From: Peptoniphilus harei
Lineage (GTDB): Bacteria; Bacillota; Clostridia; Tissierellales; Peptoniphilaceae
DNA: 64,000 nucleotides
Assembly (NCBI RefSeq): GCF_900454685.1
Contig: NZ_UATM01000032.1
Span: 124,001-188,000 of the forward strand
Direction of reading: 5' to 3'
The notes beneath the pieces are model-generated. The model saw only the letters and a list, made by a program, of their open reading frames with translations, searched no databases and was not told the DNA's origin. Below, in pieces: positions 16,937-27,101 of the stretch (position 1 is the stretch's first letter; every line of letters starts with the position of its first letter). The translations under genes were made by a program, and so were the position numbers.

Positions 16937-16941
16937 TAGTT

Positions 16942-16970
16942 ATTATATACAAGCTTTTTTATTTTTGCAA
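16942..16970 (-). promoter_or_regulatory. sigma-A type promoter of the GntR-ABC exporter operon
   Basis: On the minus strand -35 TTGCAA (16970-16965), a 17-bp spacer and -10 TATAAT (16947-16942). The leader to the GntR start is about 170 nt. Confidence 0.7.
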
Positions 16971-17113
16971 GACTTTTTATTAAAAATTTTTAAATTTATA
17001 AAGTATATTGTTTTTCTTAAGCTAAACTTGTAAACCTAGAGATTTTAAAATTTTTGTGAAAATCTTTTCATTTTTCATAGGTTCATAGAGGCTTTTTAAT
17101 TCTACCAACTTCC

Positions 17114-17142
17114 TTTACTTCGAATTTTTATAGTGCTATCAT
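17114..17142 (+). promoter_or_regulatory. putative promoter of the AspT-like transporter
   Basis: TTTACT (17114-17119), 17 bp, TATCAT (17137-17142), placed 35 bp before the start codon. The rest of the 16764-17177 gap is AT-rich, and beyond the two divergent promoters and the operator I see nothing in it. Confidence 0.45.
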
Positions 17143-17177
17143 AAAAAACCTAGGGAAGAATTATAAGGAGGTATTAT

Positions 17178-18308
17178 ATGAATGAATTATTAATCATATT
17201 TTTGATAATGGTCTTGGGTTACGCCCTTGGTCATGTTAACTTTTTTGGAATAAAATTTGGTGCATCGGCAATTTTAATTGTGGCCCTCTTCTTTGGTCAC
17301 TTTGGCTTTACTGTTCCAAAGTTCTTGGCTAAGATTGGCCTTGTGCTTTTCCTTGCACCTATTGGTCTAATGGCAGGTCCAAGTTTTATGGCAAACATCA
17401 AGAAGAATGGACTTTCCTTTTTGGCAATTTCTTTTATCACAGTTGCTATTGGAGGGATTTTAATTGTATTAGTATCTAAGTTCTTTGACATTGATCTAGC
17501 CCTATCAATGGGACTTGCAACTGGAGCCATGACTTCAACATCAATGCTTGGTACAGTAAAGAGTCTTACTACATCAAGCTTACCTGGTGTTGGCTATGGA
17601 ATTGCTTATGCCTTCGGTGTTGTTGGCGTTGTACTTATTGTTCAACTTATGCCAAAAATTTTAAAGGTCGATGTTGATGAAGAAATTAATAAATTAGTTT
17701 TACCAAAAGACAATCCAAATCTAAATAAAAAGGATGTTGGAAATTTAATTAATTTTGAAAAAAATGGACTCTTTCCAGTAGCTCTTGCTTCAACTCTTGG
17801 CATCCTACTTGGTTCAATTAAGATTCCTATAGGAAGCGTAAGCCTTTCACTTGGAGCAGGTGGTGGCGCTTTAATCGCTGGTCTTGTACTTGGTCACTAT
17901 GGAATACTTGGCAGGATTAACTTAGTTGTTTCTAACGAGAGACTTTCTCTTGTTCGTGACCTTGGTCTTGCCTTCTTCTTATTAGAGTCAGGCGTTAGTG
18001 CAGGAACAGGTTTTGTTGAAGTTGTAAGTCAATATGGAATAAAATTATTTTTTGCAGGAGTTATCTTAACACTTGTGCCTGCACTTATTTCACTTTTTGT
18101 TTCTTACAAGGTCTTCAAGCTACCACTTTTTGCAGCCCTTGGTGCCACAACTGGATCAATGACTTCTGCCCCATCTCTTGGAGCTTTACTCCAAGTTACT
18201 AATGGGGACGACAAGGTTTCATCGTTCTATGCAGCCACACAACCAACTGCAACAGTTATGATGGTATTCTTGCCACAGATAATTAACATCTTCTTCCCAG
18301 TGAGTTAA
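17178..18308 (+). CDS. AspT/YidE/YbjL-family membrane transporter
   Basis: The 376-residue protein has about ten hydrophobic segments in two halves that look like the duplicated Asp-Al exchanger fold. Each half contains a glycine-rich, threonine/serine-rich stretch, GLATGAMTSTSMLGT and LGATTGSMTSAPSLGAL, the family signature. The central TrkA-C domains of AspT and YidE are missing; a short hydrophilic linker (about residues 160-190) replaces them. Aspartate/alanine or dicarboxylate exchange is possible but the substrate is not known. AAGGAGG precedes the ATG. Confidence 0.8.
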   Translation: MNELLIIFLIMVLGYALGHVNFFGIKFGASAILIVALFFGHFGFTVPKFLAKIGLVLFLAPIGLMAGPSFMANIKKNGLSFLAISFITVAIGGILIVLVSKFFDIDLALSMGLATGAMTSTSMLGTVKSLTTSSLPGVGYGIAYAFGVVGVVLIVQLMPKILKVDVDEEINKLVLPKDNPNLNKKDVGNLINFEKNGLFPVALASTLGILLGSIKIPIGSVSLSLGAGGGALIAGLVLGHYGILGRINLVVSNERLSLVRDLGLAFFLLESGVSAGTGFVEVVSQYGIKLFFAGVILTLVPALISLFVSYKVFKLPLFAALGATTGSMTSAPSLGALLQVTNGDDKVSSFYAATQPTATVMMVFLPQIINIFFPVS

Positions 18309-18335
18309 TATTAAAAAATTATAAAGACACAAAAA

Positions 18336-18374
18336 AATCCCAAGCTGAATTTATTTTCAACTTGGGATTTTTTT
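18336..18374. terminator. bidirectional intrinsic terminator
   Basis: AATCCCAAGCTGAA pairs with TTCAACTTGGGATT (one mismatch), with A and T runs on either side. It lies between the converging AspT-like gene and the V-ATPase operon and can serve both. Confidence 0.9.
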
Positions 18375-18389
18375 ATTATCTTATTTATT

Positions 18390-19016
18390 TTATTCTACTT
18401 TTCTATTCTTTTTATTTTTTACCTTCTTAAGTCTAAAGAAGTCTTCTCTTTCTTTTTCCGCCAAAATTTCTTCGATCTCTCTAATAATACTTTTGTACTT
18501 AGGTATTTGAATCTTGTCAAGGGCATTGGCTCTCTTGGCAGTCTTTTTTATTTCATTGGCAAGCCTAAAGACAGAAGTTTCTATCTCGGCAAGCTCATAG
18601 ATGACAGGAAGAATTTCTGAAATATTTATCTTTGCCCTGTCAAAGGCTGCATTAGATTGGTGGAGGGAATAGTCTGCCCTAGCACTGGGCTTTTCATATT
18701 TTATTTTTGGAAGCTCTAGCCCCATAACTGAACGTGAAATAATTTCGTAGTCCTTTTCTAGTGGAGCTGACTCTCCCATATCTTTTAGGGACAAGGCTCC
18801 CATAGATATAGTTGCCATTACAAGTTCAGAGTAAGACTTATCAAACTTTTCTTCTATTTCATCCTGTAAGGCCTTGGCATTTTTATTTAAGTCCATCATT
18901 TCCTTTATAAGGACTGTCCTCTTCTTGTCAAGAAGGTCATAACCCTTCTCAGCAAGGACGAGGGCATTTTTTGATGCAATTAAATTTGCCTTAGTAGGTG
19001 TTACCTTAATCGCCAT
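18390..19016 (-). CDS. ntpD: V-type ATP synthase subunit D (central stalk)
   Basis: The 208-residue coiled-coil rotor shaft of the V1 part. The N-terminal [34 protein letters not shown] is the classic subunit D signature, followed by a long antiparallel coiled coil. ATG 19016 with AGGTGA five bases ahead is preferred to the GTG at 19025; it overlaps the subunit B stop. Last gene of the V-ATPase operon, ending beside a terminator. Confidence 0.96.
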   Translation of the reverse strand: MAIKVTPTKANLIASKNALVLAEKGYDLLDKKRTVLIKEMMDLNKNAKALQDEIEEKFDKSYSELVMATISMGALSLKDMGESAPLEKDYEIISRSVMGLELPKIKYEKPSARADYSLHQSNAAFDRAKINISEILPVIYELAEIETSVFRLANEIKKTAKRANALDKIQIPKYKSIIREIEEILAEKEREDFFRLKKVKNKKNRKVE

Positions 19017-20397
19017 TCTTATCACCTAGATGTTTTTCTTTTAACTTAGGATCAATTCTATCAATCATTTGACTTGGAAGAATCTTTAGCAGTTCCCAAC
19101 CTAAATCTAGGGTTTCTTCAATGTCTCTATTTTCATTTTGGTCTTGAGTTAAGAATCTCTTTTCAAACTCTTCGCCAAATTTTAAAATTAATTTTTCGTC
19201 ATCTGATATATCATCTTCACCAATAATTTGGGCGAGGGCCCTAGTTTCCTGTACCTTTGAGTAGGATGCAAAAAGTTGTGATGATAGGTCTGGATGATCT
19301 TCTCTTGTATAACCTTCTCCAATGCCGTCCTTCATAAGTCTTGACAGTGAAGGAAGGACATCAATTGGTGGATAAACTCCCTTGGAGAATAAGTCACGAC
19401 TTACTACAATTTGACCTTCAGTGATGTAACCTGTAAGGTCAGGGATCGGGTGGGTGATATCATCATTAGGCATTGTCAAAATTGGGATAAGAGTTACAGA
19501 TCCGTCGCTATCCTTAATCATACCTGCCCTTTCATAAAGAGCTGCAAGGTCTGAATAAAGGTGACCTGGATAGCCCTTTCTTGATGGAACTTCTTCTCTT
19601 GAAGATGAAACTTCTCTTAGGGCTTCTGCATAGGATGTTATATCTGTCATAATTACAAGAACTTGCATGTTCTTTTCAAAGGCAAGGTACTCTGCTGCAG
19701 TAAGGGCACACTTAGGTGCAATAAGTCTTTCCATAATTGGGTCATCAGCATAGTTGATATACATAACAACCTTGTCGATTACACCAGAATTTTTAAAACT
19801 TTCCCTAAAGAAGTCAGCTTCATCGTGCTTTACGCCAATTGCAGCAAAGACAATGGCAAAGTTATTTTCTCCGCCCTCGTCTGCAATCTTAGCTTGTCTT
19901 ACAATTTGGGCAGCAACTTCGTTGTGAGGAAGTCCTGATCCTGAAAAAATTGGAAGTTTTTGTCCCCTGATAAGGGTCATTAGTCCATCTATAGAAGAGA
20001 TACCTGTTTGGATAAAGTTCCTTGGGTATTCTCTTGCTGATGGGTTAATTGGTCTACCATTTATGTTGTAAACATCCTTTGAATAAATGGCACCTCCCTT
20101 GTCAATTGGGACTGCTGTACCATTAAATACCCTTCCCAAGATATCTGATGAAAGTGGTATTTCAAAAGGGTGGGCAGAGAATTCTACCTTTGTATTTTTT
20201 GTTGATACGCCAAGGTTGTTGCCAAATACTTGGACAATTGCCCTGTCTTCATCGATTTTTATAACTTGACCAATTTCAGATCTCTTGCCGTCTTTTGAGA
20301 TAATTTTTACAACTTCACCATAGCTAACTCTGTGAAGATTTGAAAGTTCTAGTAGGGATCCTTCAATTCTATCAAGTGTTAAATATTCTTTTTTCAT
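19006..20397 (-). CDS. ntpB: V-type ATP synthase subunit B (non-catalytic)
   Basis: The 463-residue subunit alternates with A in the V1 hexamer. It carries [15 protein letters not shown] where a canonical P-loop is degenerate (SGSGLPHN), as known for B subunits, plus [22 protein letters not shown]. The ATG overlaps the subunit A stop by 4 bp. Length and order (A-B-D) match bacterial V-ATPase operons. Confidence 0.97.
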   Translation of the reverse strand: MKKEYLTLDRIEGSLLELSNLHRVSYGEVVKIISKDGKRSEIGQVIKIDEDRAIVQVFGNNLGVSTKNTKVEFSAHPFEIPLSSDILGRVFNGTAVPIDKGGAIYSKDVYNINGRPINPSAREYPRNFIQTGISSIDGLMTLIRGQKLPIFSGSGLPHNEVAAQIVRQAKIADEGGENNFAIVFAAIGVKHDEADFFRESFKNSGVIDKVVMYINYADDPIMERLIAPKCALTAAEYLAFEKNMQVLVIMTDITSYAEALREVSSSREEVPSRKGYPGHLYSDLAALYERAGMIKDSDGSVTLIPILTMPNDDITHPIPDLTGYITEGQIVVSRDLFSKGVYPPIDVLPSLSRLMKDGIGEGYTREDHPDLSSQLFASYSKVQETRALAQIIGEDDISDDEKLILKFGEEFEKRFLTQDQNENRDIEETLDLGWELLKILPSQMIDRIDPKLKEKHLGDKNGD

Positions 20398-22175
20398 TCT
20401 ACATCACCATAAGTTGAGGCAAGCTCTACATAAAAGTCGTTAATTTCATTGTTCAAGCTCACAAATTTCTTTAAGTTTTCGTTTTCTATATCGTACTTCA
20501 TGTTGATTACTTTTCCATAAAGTTTGTTGTTCTTAATTACAGAAATAGGAATCTTTAGCTTTAATGCTTCCTTTCCTCTTTCGTATAAATTGTCTATAGT
20601 CTTTAACATTTCAAATTGCTTTTCAAGTGGCACAAAGGTGTCAATTGGGTTAAAGGCATTTTGTTGTAAGAATCCAACTTTTACGACACGACAAATTTCA
20701 AGGACAAGTCTTTCTTCGTCGGGAAGGACGTCTTCACCAACAAGCATAACTATTTCATTTAACTTGGCTTCCTTGTGAAGAAGGTCAAGATATTTAATTC
20801 TTAGGTCTGGCAAGTCCCCATCAAGTCTCATGTCGTAATAGTTTTTAAGAAGTGGGATGTAACCTGAGTAAGAGTTCATCCAGTTTATAGCTGGATAGTG
20901 CCTTGAGTAGGCTAGTTCCTTGTCAAGTGCCAAGAATACATTGACAAACCTCTTTGTGTTTTCTGTAACTGGTTCAGAGAAGTCACCACCTGCTGGAGAG
21001 ACTGCACCAATAAGAGTTACAGATCCTTCAGCTCCTGAAAGGGTATTTACATAACCTGCCCTTTCATAGAAACCTGCAATTCTTGATGGAAGATAAGCAG
21101 GGTAACCTTCTTCGGCTGGCATTTCTTCTAGACGACCAGAAATTTCACGAAGAGCTTCTGCCCAACGAGAAGTTGAGTCACCCATTAGGGCAACGTGATA
21201 GCCCATGTCCCTAAAGTATTCTGCCATAGTTACACCAGTGTAAATTGATGCTTCACGGGCAGCTACTGGCATGTTAGAAGTGTTGGCAATAAGGATTGTC
21301 CTATCCATTAGTGCCTTGCCAGTGTTAGGGTCAATTAGTTGTGGGAAGTCTTCCAAAACTTCTGTCATTTCGTTACCACGTTCACCACAACCAATGTAGA
21401 TAATGATGTCGGCGTCACAATACTTGGCAATTTGGTGCTGAGTCATTGTCTTTCCAGTACCAAATCCTCCTGGAACAGCAGTAGTTCCACCCTTGGCAAT
21501 TGGAAAGAAAACATCGAAGACTCTTTGACCAGTTACAAGTAACTTGTCAATGGGAAGTCTTTCCTTAACTGGTCTTGGAATTCTTACTGGCCAGTTTTGG
21601 TACATCTTAACTTCATTTATCTTTCCAAATTCGTCCTTAACCTTTAAGAGGACTGTCTCTATATTGTATTTGCCATCATCAAGAATTTTTACAACTTCAC
21701 CAGACACATCTGGAGGAATCATAACCTTGTGAGTGATGATATCTGTTTCAGGAACTTCAGCAAAAATTTGTCCTCCATGAACTTTGTCGTGAAGTTTTAC
21801 CTTGAAACTTACATCCCATAATTTTTCTTCATCAAGAGAAATAAGTCCAATACCTTCTGGCATAAAAGACCCGTGTTCCTTTTTTATAGATTCAAGTGGT
21901 CTCTCTATACCATCGAAGATACCTCTTATCATCCCAGGTCCAAGCTTTACAGAAAGTGGTGCTCCTGTTGAGATAATATCTTCGTCACGTCTTAGGCCTT
22001 CGGTTTCTTCATAAACTTGAACAGTGCCTAGGTCTCCGTCAATAGAAATAACTTCTCCAATTAATTTTTTCTCACCAACTAGGACCATCTCTCTAATCTT
22101 GTAGTCAGCCATGTTTTTGCCAATTACAACAGGTCCGTCAACTGATTTAATCTTCGCTCTTTCCAATGACTTCAC
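20394..22175 (-). CDS. ntpA: V-type ATP synthase catalytic subunit A
   Basis: The 593-residue catalytic subunit has the P-loop [14 protein letters not shown], the A-specific non-homologous insert, catalytic Glu in GERGNEM, and [32 protein letters not shown]. Two starts are possible: GTG 22175 (AAAGGA five bases upstream) or TTG 22166 (AGGGGTGA five bases upstream); both overlap the end of subunit E. It hydrolyses or makes ATP coupled to ion flow through the I/K part. Confidence 0.97.
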   Translation of the reverse strand: MKSLERAKIKSVDGPVVIGKNMADYKIREMVLVGEKKLIGEVISIDGDLGTVQVYEETEGLRRDEDIISTGAPLSVKLGPGMIRGIFDGIERPLESIKKEHGSFMPEGIGLISLDEEKLWDVSFKVKLHDKVHGGQIFAEVPETDIITHKVMIPPDVSGEVVKILDDGKYNIETVLLKVKDEFGKINEVKMYQNWPVRIPRPVKERLPIDKLLVTGQRVFDVFFPIAKGGTTAVPGGFGTGKTMTQHQIAKYCDADIIIYIGCGERGNEMTEVLEDFPQLIDPNTGKALMDRTILIANTSNMPVAAREASIYTGVTMAEYFRDMGYHVALMGDSTSRWAEALREISGRLEEMPAEEGYPAYLPSRIAGFYERAGYVNTLSGAEGSVTLIGAVSPAGGDFSEPVTENTKRFVNVFLALDKELAYSRHYPAINWMNSYSGYIPLLKNYYDMRLDGDLPDLRIKYLDLLHKEAKLNEIVMLVGEDVLPDEERLVLEICRVVKVGFLQQNAFNPIDTFVPLEKQFEMLKTIDNLYERGKEALKLKIPISVIKNNKLYGKVINMKYDIENENLKKFVSLNNEINDFYVELASTYGDVE

Positions 22176-22788
22176 CCCTTTCCTTTAGTCTTTCATGTAG
22201 CATTGATCCAATTTCATATTTCATGTCGTCAAGTTTATTCTTTAGAGAAAGGTTGATGTTGTAAGTTTTGTTGATATCAGACACAATGAAACCACCAAGG
22301 TGGTATTCATATAGCTGGTCAATCTTAAGTTCAACTCCTTTTTCCTCTGCAATTTCCTTAAACTTGTCCACTAATTCTTTTTTCTCATCATCTTTTACAT
22401 AAAGGTAGATAGCCTCTTCATCTATTTCATCTAAAATATCTCTAAAGCTTTCAACTTCTTTTTCTACATATTCATCTGTCTTTGTAAATTCTAAGAGTTT
22501 TTCTGAAAGGGTTTCAAGAAGTTCATTTAGTAGCTTTTCATCTTCTTCAAGAAATAGGACCCTCTTTTGTTCTTCAACAGAGGCAATAAGTTCATATCCC
22601 CTTCTCTTGGCAAGATTGACCCTCCTATCAACAAAGGCCTTTTCGTCTTCTTCAAGAGACTTTAGCTTTTCTTCAAGGATCTTTGCTGCCTTTTCTCCTT
22701 CTTCCTTTATTCTTCTTTCACACTCTTCTTTTTGCTTTAGAAAAACAATTTTGTTGAATATGGCAATTTTGTTTTCAAGTAAAATCAT
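22147..22788 (-). CDS. ntpE: V-type ATP synthase subunit E (peripheral stalk)
   Basis: A 213-residue protein with a long N-terminal coiled coil rich in Glu and Lys and a C-terminal globular part (VSDINKTYNINLSLKNKLDDM), as in E subunits that pair with subunit H/G to form the stator. The order K-F-E-A-B-D around it supports the call even though sequence conservation is weak. Confidence 0.88.
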   Translation of the reverse strand: MILLENKIAIFNKIVFLKQKEECERRIKEEGEKAAKILEEKLKSLEEDEKAFVDRRVNLAKRRGYELIASVEEQKRVLFLEEDEKLLNELLETLSEKLLEFTKTDEYVEKEVESFRDILDEIDEEAIYLYVKDDEKKELVDKFKEIAEEKGVELKIDQLYEYHLGGFIVSDINKTYNINLSLKNKLDDMKYEIGSMLHERLKERGEVIGKSED

Positions 22789-23103
22789 TTAATCACCTAC
22801 AGCTTTCACACCAACAGATTCTCTGACGTATTTTAAAATAAAGTCATCTTCCATCTTGCCGTCGAGGTCTGGGATAGTTACCACTAGGGGAAGGTCGCCA
22901 GATAATTTAAAGTCTAGGACCTCCTCTTTTATTTCCTTAAAAGAAGAATAAGTTAGGATAATTATTCCAATGTCCTCTTCCTTGGTGTAAGACTTAAAAT
23001 TTTTTAAAAGTTCAGATCTGTTATTACATTTAACAGACCTTACGCCAGCTAGGCGAAGGCCGTTAATAATATCGTCATTTGATGTTAAAAGAATTGATCT
23101 CAT
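22789..23103 (-). CDS. ntpG: V-type ATP synthase subunit F
   Basis: A 104-residue Rossmann-like protein (ILLTSNDDIINGLRLAGVRSVKC, then DIGIIILTYSSFKEI) typical of the F subunit that binds the central stalk; Enterococcus nomenclature calls it NtpG. It lies between K and E, with a 1-bp overlap with K. Confidence 0.9.
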   Translation of the reverse strand: MRSILLTSNDDIINGLRLAGVRSVKCNNRSELLKNFKSYTKEEDIGIIILTYSSFKEIKEEVLDFKLSGDLPLVVTIPDLDGKMEDDFILKYVRESVGVKAVGD

Positions 23104-23522
23104 TATAGTCTTCCAAGAATCATAATTGAAATGATAAGACCATAAATAGCAATACCTTCTGCAAGTCCTAGATAAATCATTGATTTACCAAGAATGTTAG
23201 GATCTTCTGATACAGCTCCAATTGCTGCAGAACCTACATTAGAAACGGCAACCCCAGCACCTAGTGAAGCAAGACCTGTTGAAAGACCTGCTGCTAAGAA
23301 GCCTAGTCCGTTTCCACCTGTTGGAGCAGCTGCAGCTGATGCCATTTGTGGAACTAGAGAAATAAGACCAAATACAAAAACTGGTGCAAAAACAAATAGG
23401 TTTAATTTCATAAAGGCACGGGCAAATTTTCTGTTTTTGTCTGTTCCCTTATAAATAAAATAAAAACCTGAAACTACCATTGAAAATACTGTTAAAACTC
23501 CTAAAATAATTATTTTTTCCAT
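23103..23522 (-). CDS. ntpK: V-type ATP synthase rotor subunit K (c-ring)
   Basis: A 139-residue membrane protein. An N-terminal span (residues 4-23) and a second hydrophobic stretch (40-58) precede one glycine-rich c-type hairpin (72-137) with the ion-binding Glu122 in GLAEGIAIYG. It is thus smaller than the 16-kDa two-hairpin NtpK of Enterococcus. The hairpin lacks the Gln and the Ser/Thr next to Glu that mark Na+ rings (V at the Gln place, G-I after Glu), so H+ coupling is inferred. ATG 23522 with AAGGAG is chosen over the start at 23540. Confidence 0.92.
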   Translation of the reverse strand: MEKIIILGVLTVFSMVVSGFYFIYKGTDKNRKFARAFMKLNLFVFAPVFVFGLISLVPQMASAAAAPTGGNGLGFLAAGLSTGLASLGAGVAVSNVGSAAIGAVSEDPNILGKSMIYLGLAEGIAIYGLIISIMILGRL

Positions 23523-23536
23523 TATTAAACTCCTTA

Positions 23537-25486
23537 TCAATAAACTTTGTCGGCTTTAAATAATTCGCCGTCACCACTATAATACTTACTAAACATTTCA
23601 TAATACTCAAGTCTAAGAGATTGAATAAATACAATAAGACCTTCTAGACCAAGGATTAGGATATTGCCGAAAATTAAGACTGCAATATTTCCTCCCCTTG
23701 AACCAAGCATTTCCCCAAGAGTTTTAAAGGCCAGGAACAAACCAACGTGGTTTATTGCAAAGGCACCAACCCTTATAAAAGAAATAATTGAAGACATGGT
23801 AGAGAGAAGGGCTTCCAAGAGTCCAAAGGAGGACTCAATATAATAGTCTGAAGCAGATTCTTCTGGCTCTTTCTTAAATAAAAGCTTAAGAATAGGCCTC
23901 TTTAATAGCATGATCACAAGAGATCCAAGTAAAATTCCTATAGAAATATTCTTAGGAAGAGGAGCAGATCCTCCCATTACGGAAATACCTATATTGATCA
24001 TGGCTATAAAAATTAGGACTCCCAAGAATCCTTCCTTTGCAAAGAAGGCTTCATCAGGTCTACCACTTTTTAATCTATTGTAAATACCAATACCATAGGC
24101 TATGGCAAGTAAAATAATGCCGAAGTAAATGGCCGTTACAAGTGTGCCATTGATGTCTTCAAAGGGTCTAAACCAAATAGCAGGAATAATCTCTTCCAAG
24201 CCAAAGACTGACCCATACATTAAACCAAAGAACATTGAAGAGGCTCCCATTCTAAGTAGAAGTCCACCAAAGTCCTTGTTCTTCTTAGCTAAGATTAGTC
24301 CAGCAACTGCAAATACTGCCCCTTGACCTAAGTCGCCAAACATTGCACCAAAAAGAATCATGTAGGTAATTCCAAAAATCACTGTTGGGTCAAACTCCCC
24401 ATATGCTGGAGTGCCATACATGTTAATTAATAGCTCAAAGGGCTTGAAAAAATTTGCATTTTTAAGCTTTGTAGGTGTCTTCTTACTTCCTTCCTTAGGA
24501 TCAAAGTATTCAATATCAATATCCTCGTACTTAGATAGCTTTTCTTCTAATTTTTTTGTATCGCTAACTCCAATCCAACCTGAAAGATAAAAATACTTAT
24601 TTGACCTAAGCATATATTTCTTTGCTTTTTCAATTTCTTCATAAGAGAGCATGTGGGCAAGGCTTGTCCTTAGCTCTTCATTCATGGATTCTAAAAGATT
24701 TTTCTTATATTCCTCAATTTCAAAAATCTTTCTCTTTACATTTTCTTCCTCTTCTTCAAGATTCTTGAAAATTAAGCTAGCAGTACCTTCAACATTTTCG
24801 CCAAGAAGGTCAACTTCTGTGAAGTTTAGACTATTTAGGACCCTGTTAATATCCTTTTCAGTTTCCTTTGGATATATAACAAGGAAAAGTTCCCTATTGT
24901 CAACTGTTCCTGTGTGATAAATCATAGCGAGGATATTTCCATAATTTTTCTTTAGTCTAGCCCTGGCATCCTTGTCTAGGAAGCCAAACCTAGTGTTAAA
25001 ATATTTTAAGTCAGCAATATCCTTAAGATCTATATCAACATTTTTAAAAAGTTCATAGTTTTCCTTTAGGGTGTCTAAAATCTTTAGGCTTTCCTTTGTA
25101 TTTTCATACTCGTCCATTTTTTTACTTATATTTTTGACAAAGGAATCCACATCTTCATTTACATCAATTTTTTCAAAATACTTGTCCTCAATTTTGTCAA
25201 TGCCAAGAAATTCCATGATTTCTTCTGCTTTTTTTGCACTGACCTTGTGGGACTCATCTTCTTCAATAGGTTCAATATAATTAAGCTCAAGATTTCTCTC
25301 TAGGTTCTTTTCTAGATTCTTTTCATCATCTAGACTGAAGACAAACTTGTTCTCTTCAATATTTGTCTCAGCAGACATAAATTGCATACATTTCAAATTT
25401 AAAATATCCAAAATGATGGAATCCATATCTTGAATATCGCCCATTATATTGGCGACCTTCATTCTTTCAACGGCCAACTTCTTCAC
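23537..25486 (-). CDS. ntpI: V-type ATP synthase subunit I (membrane stator, a-type)
   Basis: The 649-residue subunit has a cytosolic half with coiled coils (1-340) and a membrane half of about seven or eight spans. The conserved arginine region is in SSIISFIRVGAFAINHVGL, followed by LEGLIVFIQSLRLEYYEMFSKYY, both strong family marks. It provides the ion half-channels against the K ring. The start is a GTG inside the end of subunit C; ATG 25462 is an alternative. Confidence 0.96.
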   Translation of the reverse strand: MKKLAVERMKVANIMGDIQDMDSIILDILNLKCMQFMSAETNIEENKFVFSLDDEKNLEKNLERNLELNYIEPIEEDESHKVSAKKAEEIMEFLGIDKIEDKYFEKIDVNEDVDSFVKNISKKMDEYENTKESLKILDTLKENYELFKNVDIDLKDIADLKYFNTRFGFLDKDARARLKKNYGNILAMIYHTGTVDNRELFLVIYPKETEKDINRVLNSLNFTEVDLLGENVEGTASLIFKNLEEEEENVKRKIFEIEEYKKNLLESMNEELRTSLAHMLSYEEIEKAKKYMLRSNKYFYLSGWIGVSDTKKLEEKLSKYEDIDIEYFDPKEGSKKTPTKLKNANFFKPFELLINMYGTPAYGEFDPTVIFGITYMILFGAMFGDLGQGAVFAVAGLILAKKNKDFGGLLLRMGASSMFFGLMYGSVFGLEEIIPAIWFRPFEDINGTLVTAIYFGIILLAIAYGIGIYNRLKSGRPDEAFFAKEGFLGVLIFIAMINIGISVMGGSAPLPKNISIGILLGSLVIMLLKRPILKLLFKKEPEESASDYYIESSFGLLEALLSTMSSIISFIRVGAFAINHVGLFLAFKTLGEMLGSRGGNIAVLIFGNILILGLEGLIVFIQSLRLEYYEMFSKYYSGDGELFKADKVY

Positions 25487-26474
25487 TTTCCTTTCTATCG
25501 ACGATCATATATTTTAATTTTTCTTCTTTACTTAGGCCAAACCTAGTAGCTTCCAAAATTCTTTCAATGTTTTCAATTTCAGAATCCAAAAGAATTAAGA
25601 AGCTCATAAATTTTCCAATCCCATCTGTCCTTCTAAAATTCTTGTTTGCAATAGAATACATTAGCCTTTTAGAAGTCCTTCCAGTTCTTATAACCCTACC
25701 ATCGGCAAAAAGAATAGAGTACTTAGACTTTTTAATCTCTTCTTCAAATTCTTCTTCATCAATATAAGATAGGTGGAGGAGCTTTTCAGAATTGTAGTTA
25801 CCACCAAAAATGGTAAAGTTGAAAATTTCTTCTGGTGAAATATCATAATACTTCTTGGCCCTGTATATCCAGATAATATTTAATAAATCTATCTTGACTC
25901 CAAAGATCTTTTTGAACTCGTCCCTATCAGCCTTTGACAAAGACTTTATTGACTCAGTCAAGTTCCTGTAATAGTACTTGTCAAGATTCATCTCAATGGA
26001 AAAAAGGGAATCCTCATCTCTTGATGACTTGTAGTTCTTCATGTAGTCGTAATAAGGCGTGTCCTTTAAATTATCTATAAAAGATTCAAAGCTTTCTTCC
26101 TTAAAGGGAATATTTCTTCCATTTATTACTAATTTTTCAACCCTAGGCTCCTTATTCATCCTTAGGGCCCTCAAGATTTTTACAATTTTTTCTACCTTTT
26201 CTCTTTCCATGTAGGCCTTGATAAAGTCTGAGTACTTACCGGGCAAAAATCCTTGAAGTTTTTTTACTTGTCTTCTTCTGTAATCTTGCAAAAACTCTTC
26301 AATTTCATAAATATCTGAAAAGGAATCTATATTTGGAAATTTCTTTTCCTTTAAGTAAGAGAGACAAAATCTGACATTGTCGCCCTCTGCCATATTTACA
26401 AAGTCTTCGTAGACCAAAAAGTCCGAATACATTTTTAAAATCTTAGCATTTAAAGCCTTTAGACCTTCAAACAT
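25467..26474 (-). CDS. ntpC: V-type ATP synthase subunit C (d-type)
   Basis: A 335-residue, mostly helical protein of the V-ATPase C/d family, which links the central stalk to the membrane rotor. It shows recurring NIIWIYRAKKYYDISPEEI-type helices typical of the three-lobed fold. ATG 26474 follows AAGGGA and overlaps the preceding stop by 8 bp; a TTG at 26489 is rejected. Position between H and I matches known operons. Confidence 0.9.
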   Translation of the reverse strand: MFEGLKALNAKILKMYSDFLVYEDFVNMAEGDNVRFCLSYLKEKKFPNIDSFSDIYEIEEFLQDYRRRQVKKLQGFLPGKYSDFIKAYMEREKVEKIVKILRALRMNKEPRVEKLVINGRNIPFKEESFESFIDNLKDTPYYDYMKNYKSSRDEDSLFSIEMNLDKYYYRNLTESIKSLSKADRDEFKKIFGVKIDLLNIIWIYRAKKYYDISPEEIFNFTIFGGNYNSEKLLHLSYIDEEEFEEEIKKSKYSILFADGRVIRTGRTSKRLMYSIANKNFRRTDGIGKFMSFLILLDSEIENIERILEATRFGLSKEEKLKYMIVDRKESEEVGR

Positions 26475-26790
26475 TGGAGTCCCTTCCAATCAATTTATCA
26501 AAGGCAACTCTTATTAGGTCGTCAGAATTTTTTTCATAAAAAGCTTCTATTTCTTCTAGATTTTTTTGATTTTCTTTCCTAAGATCATCGGCCTTATTTT
26601 CAAAGTCTCTTAAAATCTCATCGCTTTTCTCCTTGCCAAGGAGTTTTGACTTTTCTATTGATTCATTTTCAAGATCTGTTAACTTTTCTCGCAGGTCTTT
26701 TTTTATTTCTTCTATTTCTTTATCAGTATTTTCGACAAGTTCTCTGGTTTTTTTATCTATTGCCAAAATACTATCTATACTTTCTTTCAA
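26467..26790 (-). CDS. V-type ATP synthase subunit H/G-like coiled-coil stator subunit
   Basis: A 107-residue, almost wholly coiled-coil protein (Lys/Glu/Leu-rich) at the head of the operon, where the E partner (NtpF/AhaH) usually lies. The frame reads upstream to 26823, but the TATAAT box at 26829-26834 places transcription start near 26822, so that start is not usable. TTG 26790 with GGTGA five bases before it is the likely start. Sequence identity in such coiled coils is low and the call rests on position and form. Confidence 0.75.
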   Translation of the reverse strand: MKESIDSILAIDKKTRELVENTDKEIEEIKKDLREKLTDLENESIEKSKLLGKEKSDEILRDFENKADDLRKENQKNLEEIEAFYEKNSDDLIRVAFDKLIGRDSNV

Positions 26791-26828
26791 AAATATCACC
26801 ACTCTTTTTATTTCCTTGTGCAATTCTC

Positions 26829-26856
26829 ATTATATTACTTTCAGTTTCTAATTCAA
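26829..26856 (-). promoter_or_regulatory. promoter of the V-ATPase operon
   Basis: On the minus strand -35 TTGAAT (26856-26851), a 16-bp spacer and -10 TATAAT (26834-26829). The leader before the TTG start is only about 30 nt. Between 26857 and 27101 I see only AT-rich sequence and no gene. Confidence 0.75.
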
Positions 26857-27101
26857 GGGCTTTATAGGAGTTTGAAATATTTCACATTTCTATCACATTC
26901 CATATATTGAAAATTTATTCTCCTTTGTGAAAATCTCTTTCATTAGTTTTTAATAATAAATAATTTTCTTCTTATTTATCTTCTTTGGGATTCTCATAAT
27001 ATCCCATTTCTTGGCCTGTAAAATTGAATTTTTAAAATTCAAAAATTTTGTTTACAAAACTCTAATTCTTATACTAAGGACTACTCGTTAATAATAAGTG
27101 A

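Noticed and set aside
26791-26823. Longer N-terminus of the V-ATPase stator subunit
   Set aside because: The promoter puts transcription start at about 26822; TTG 26790 has its own ribosome site.
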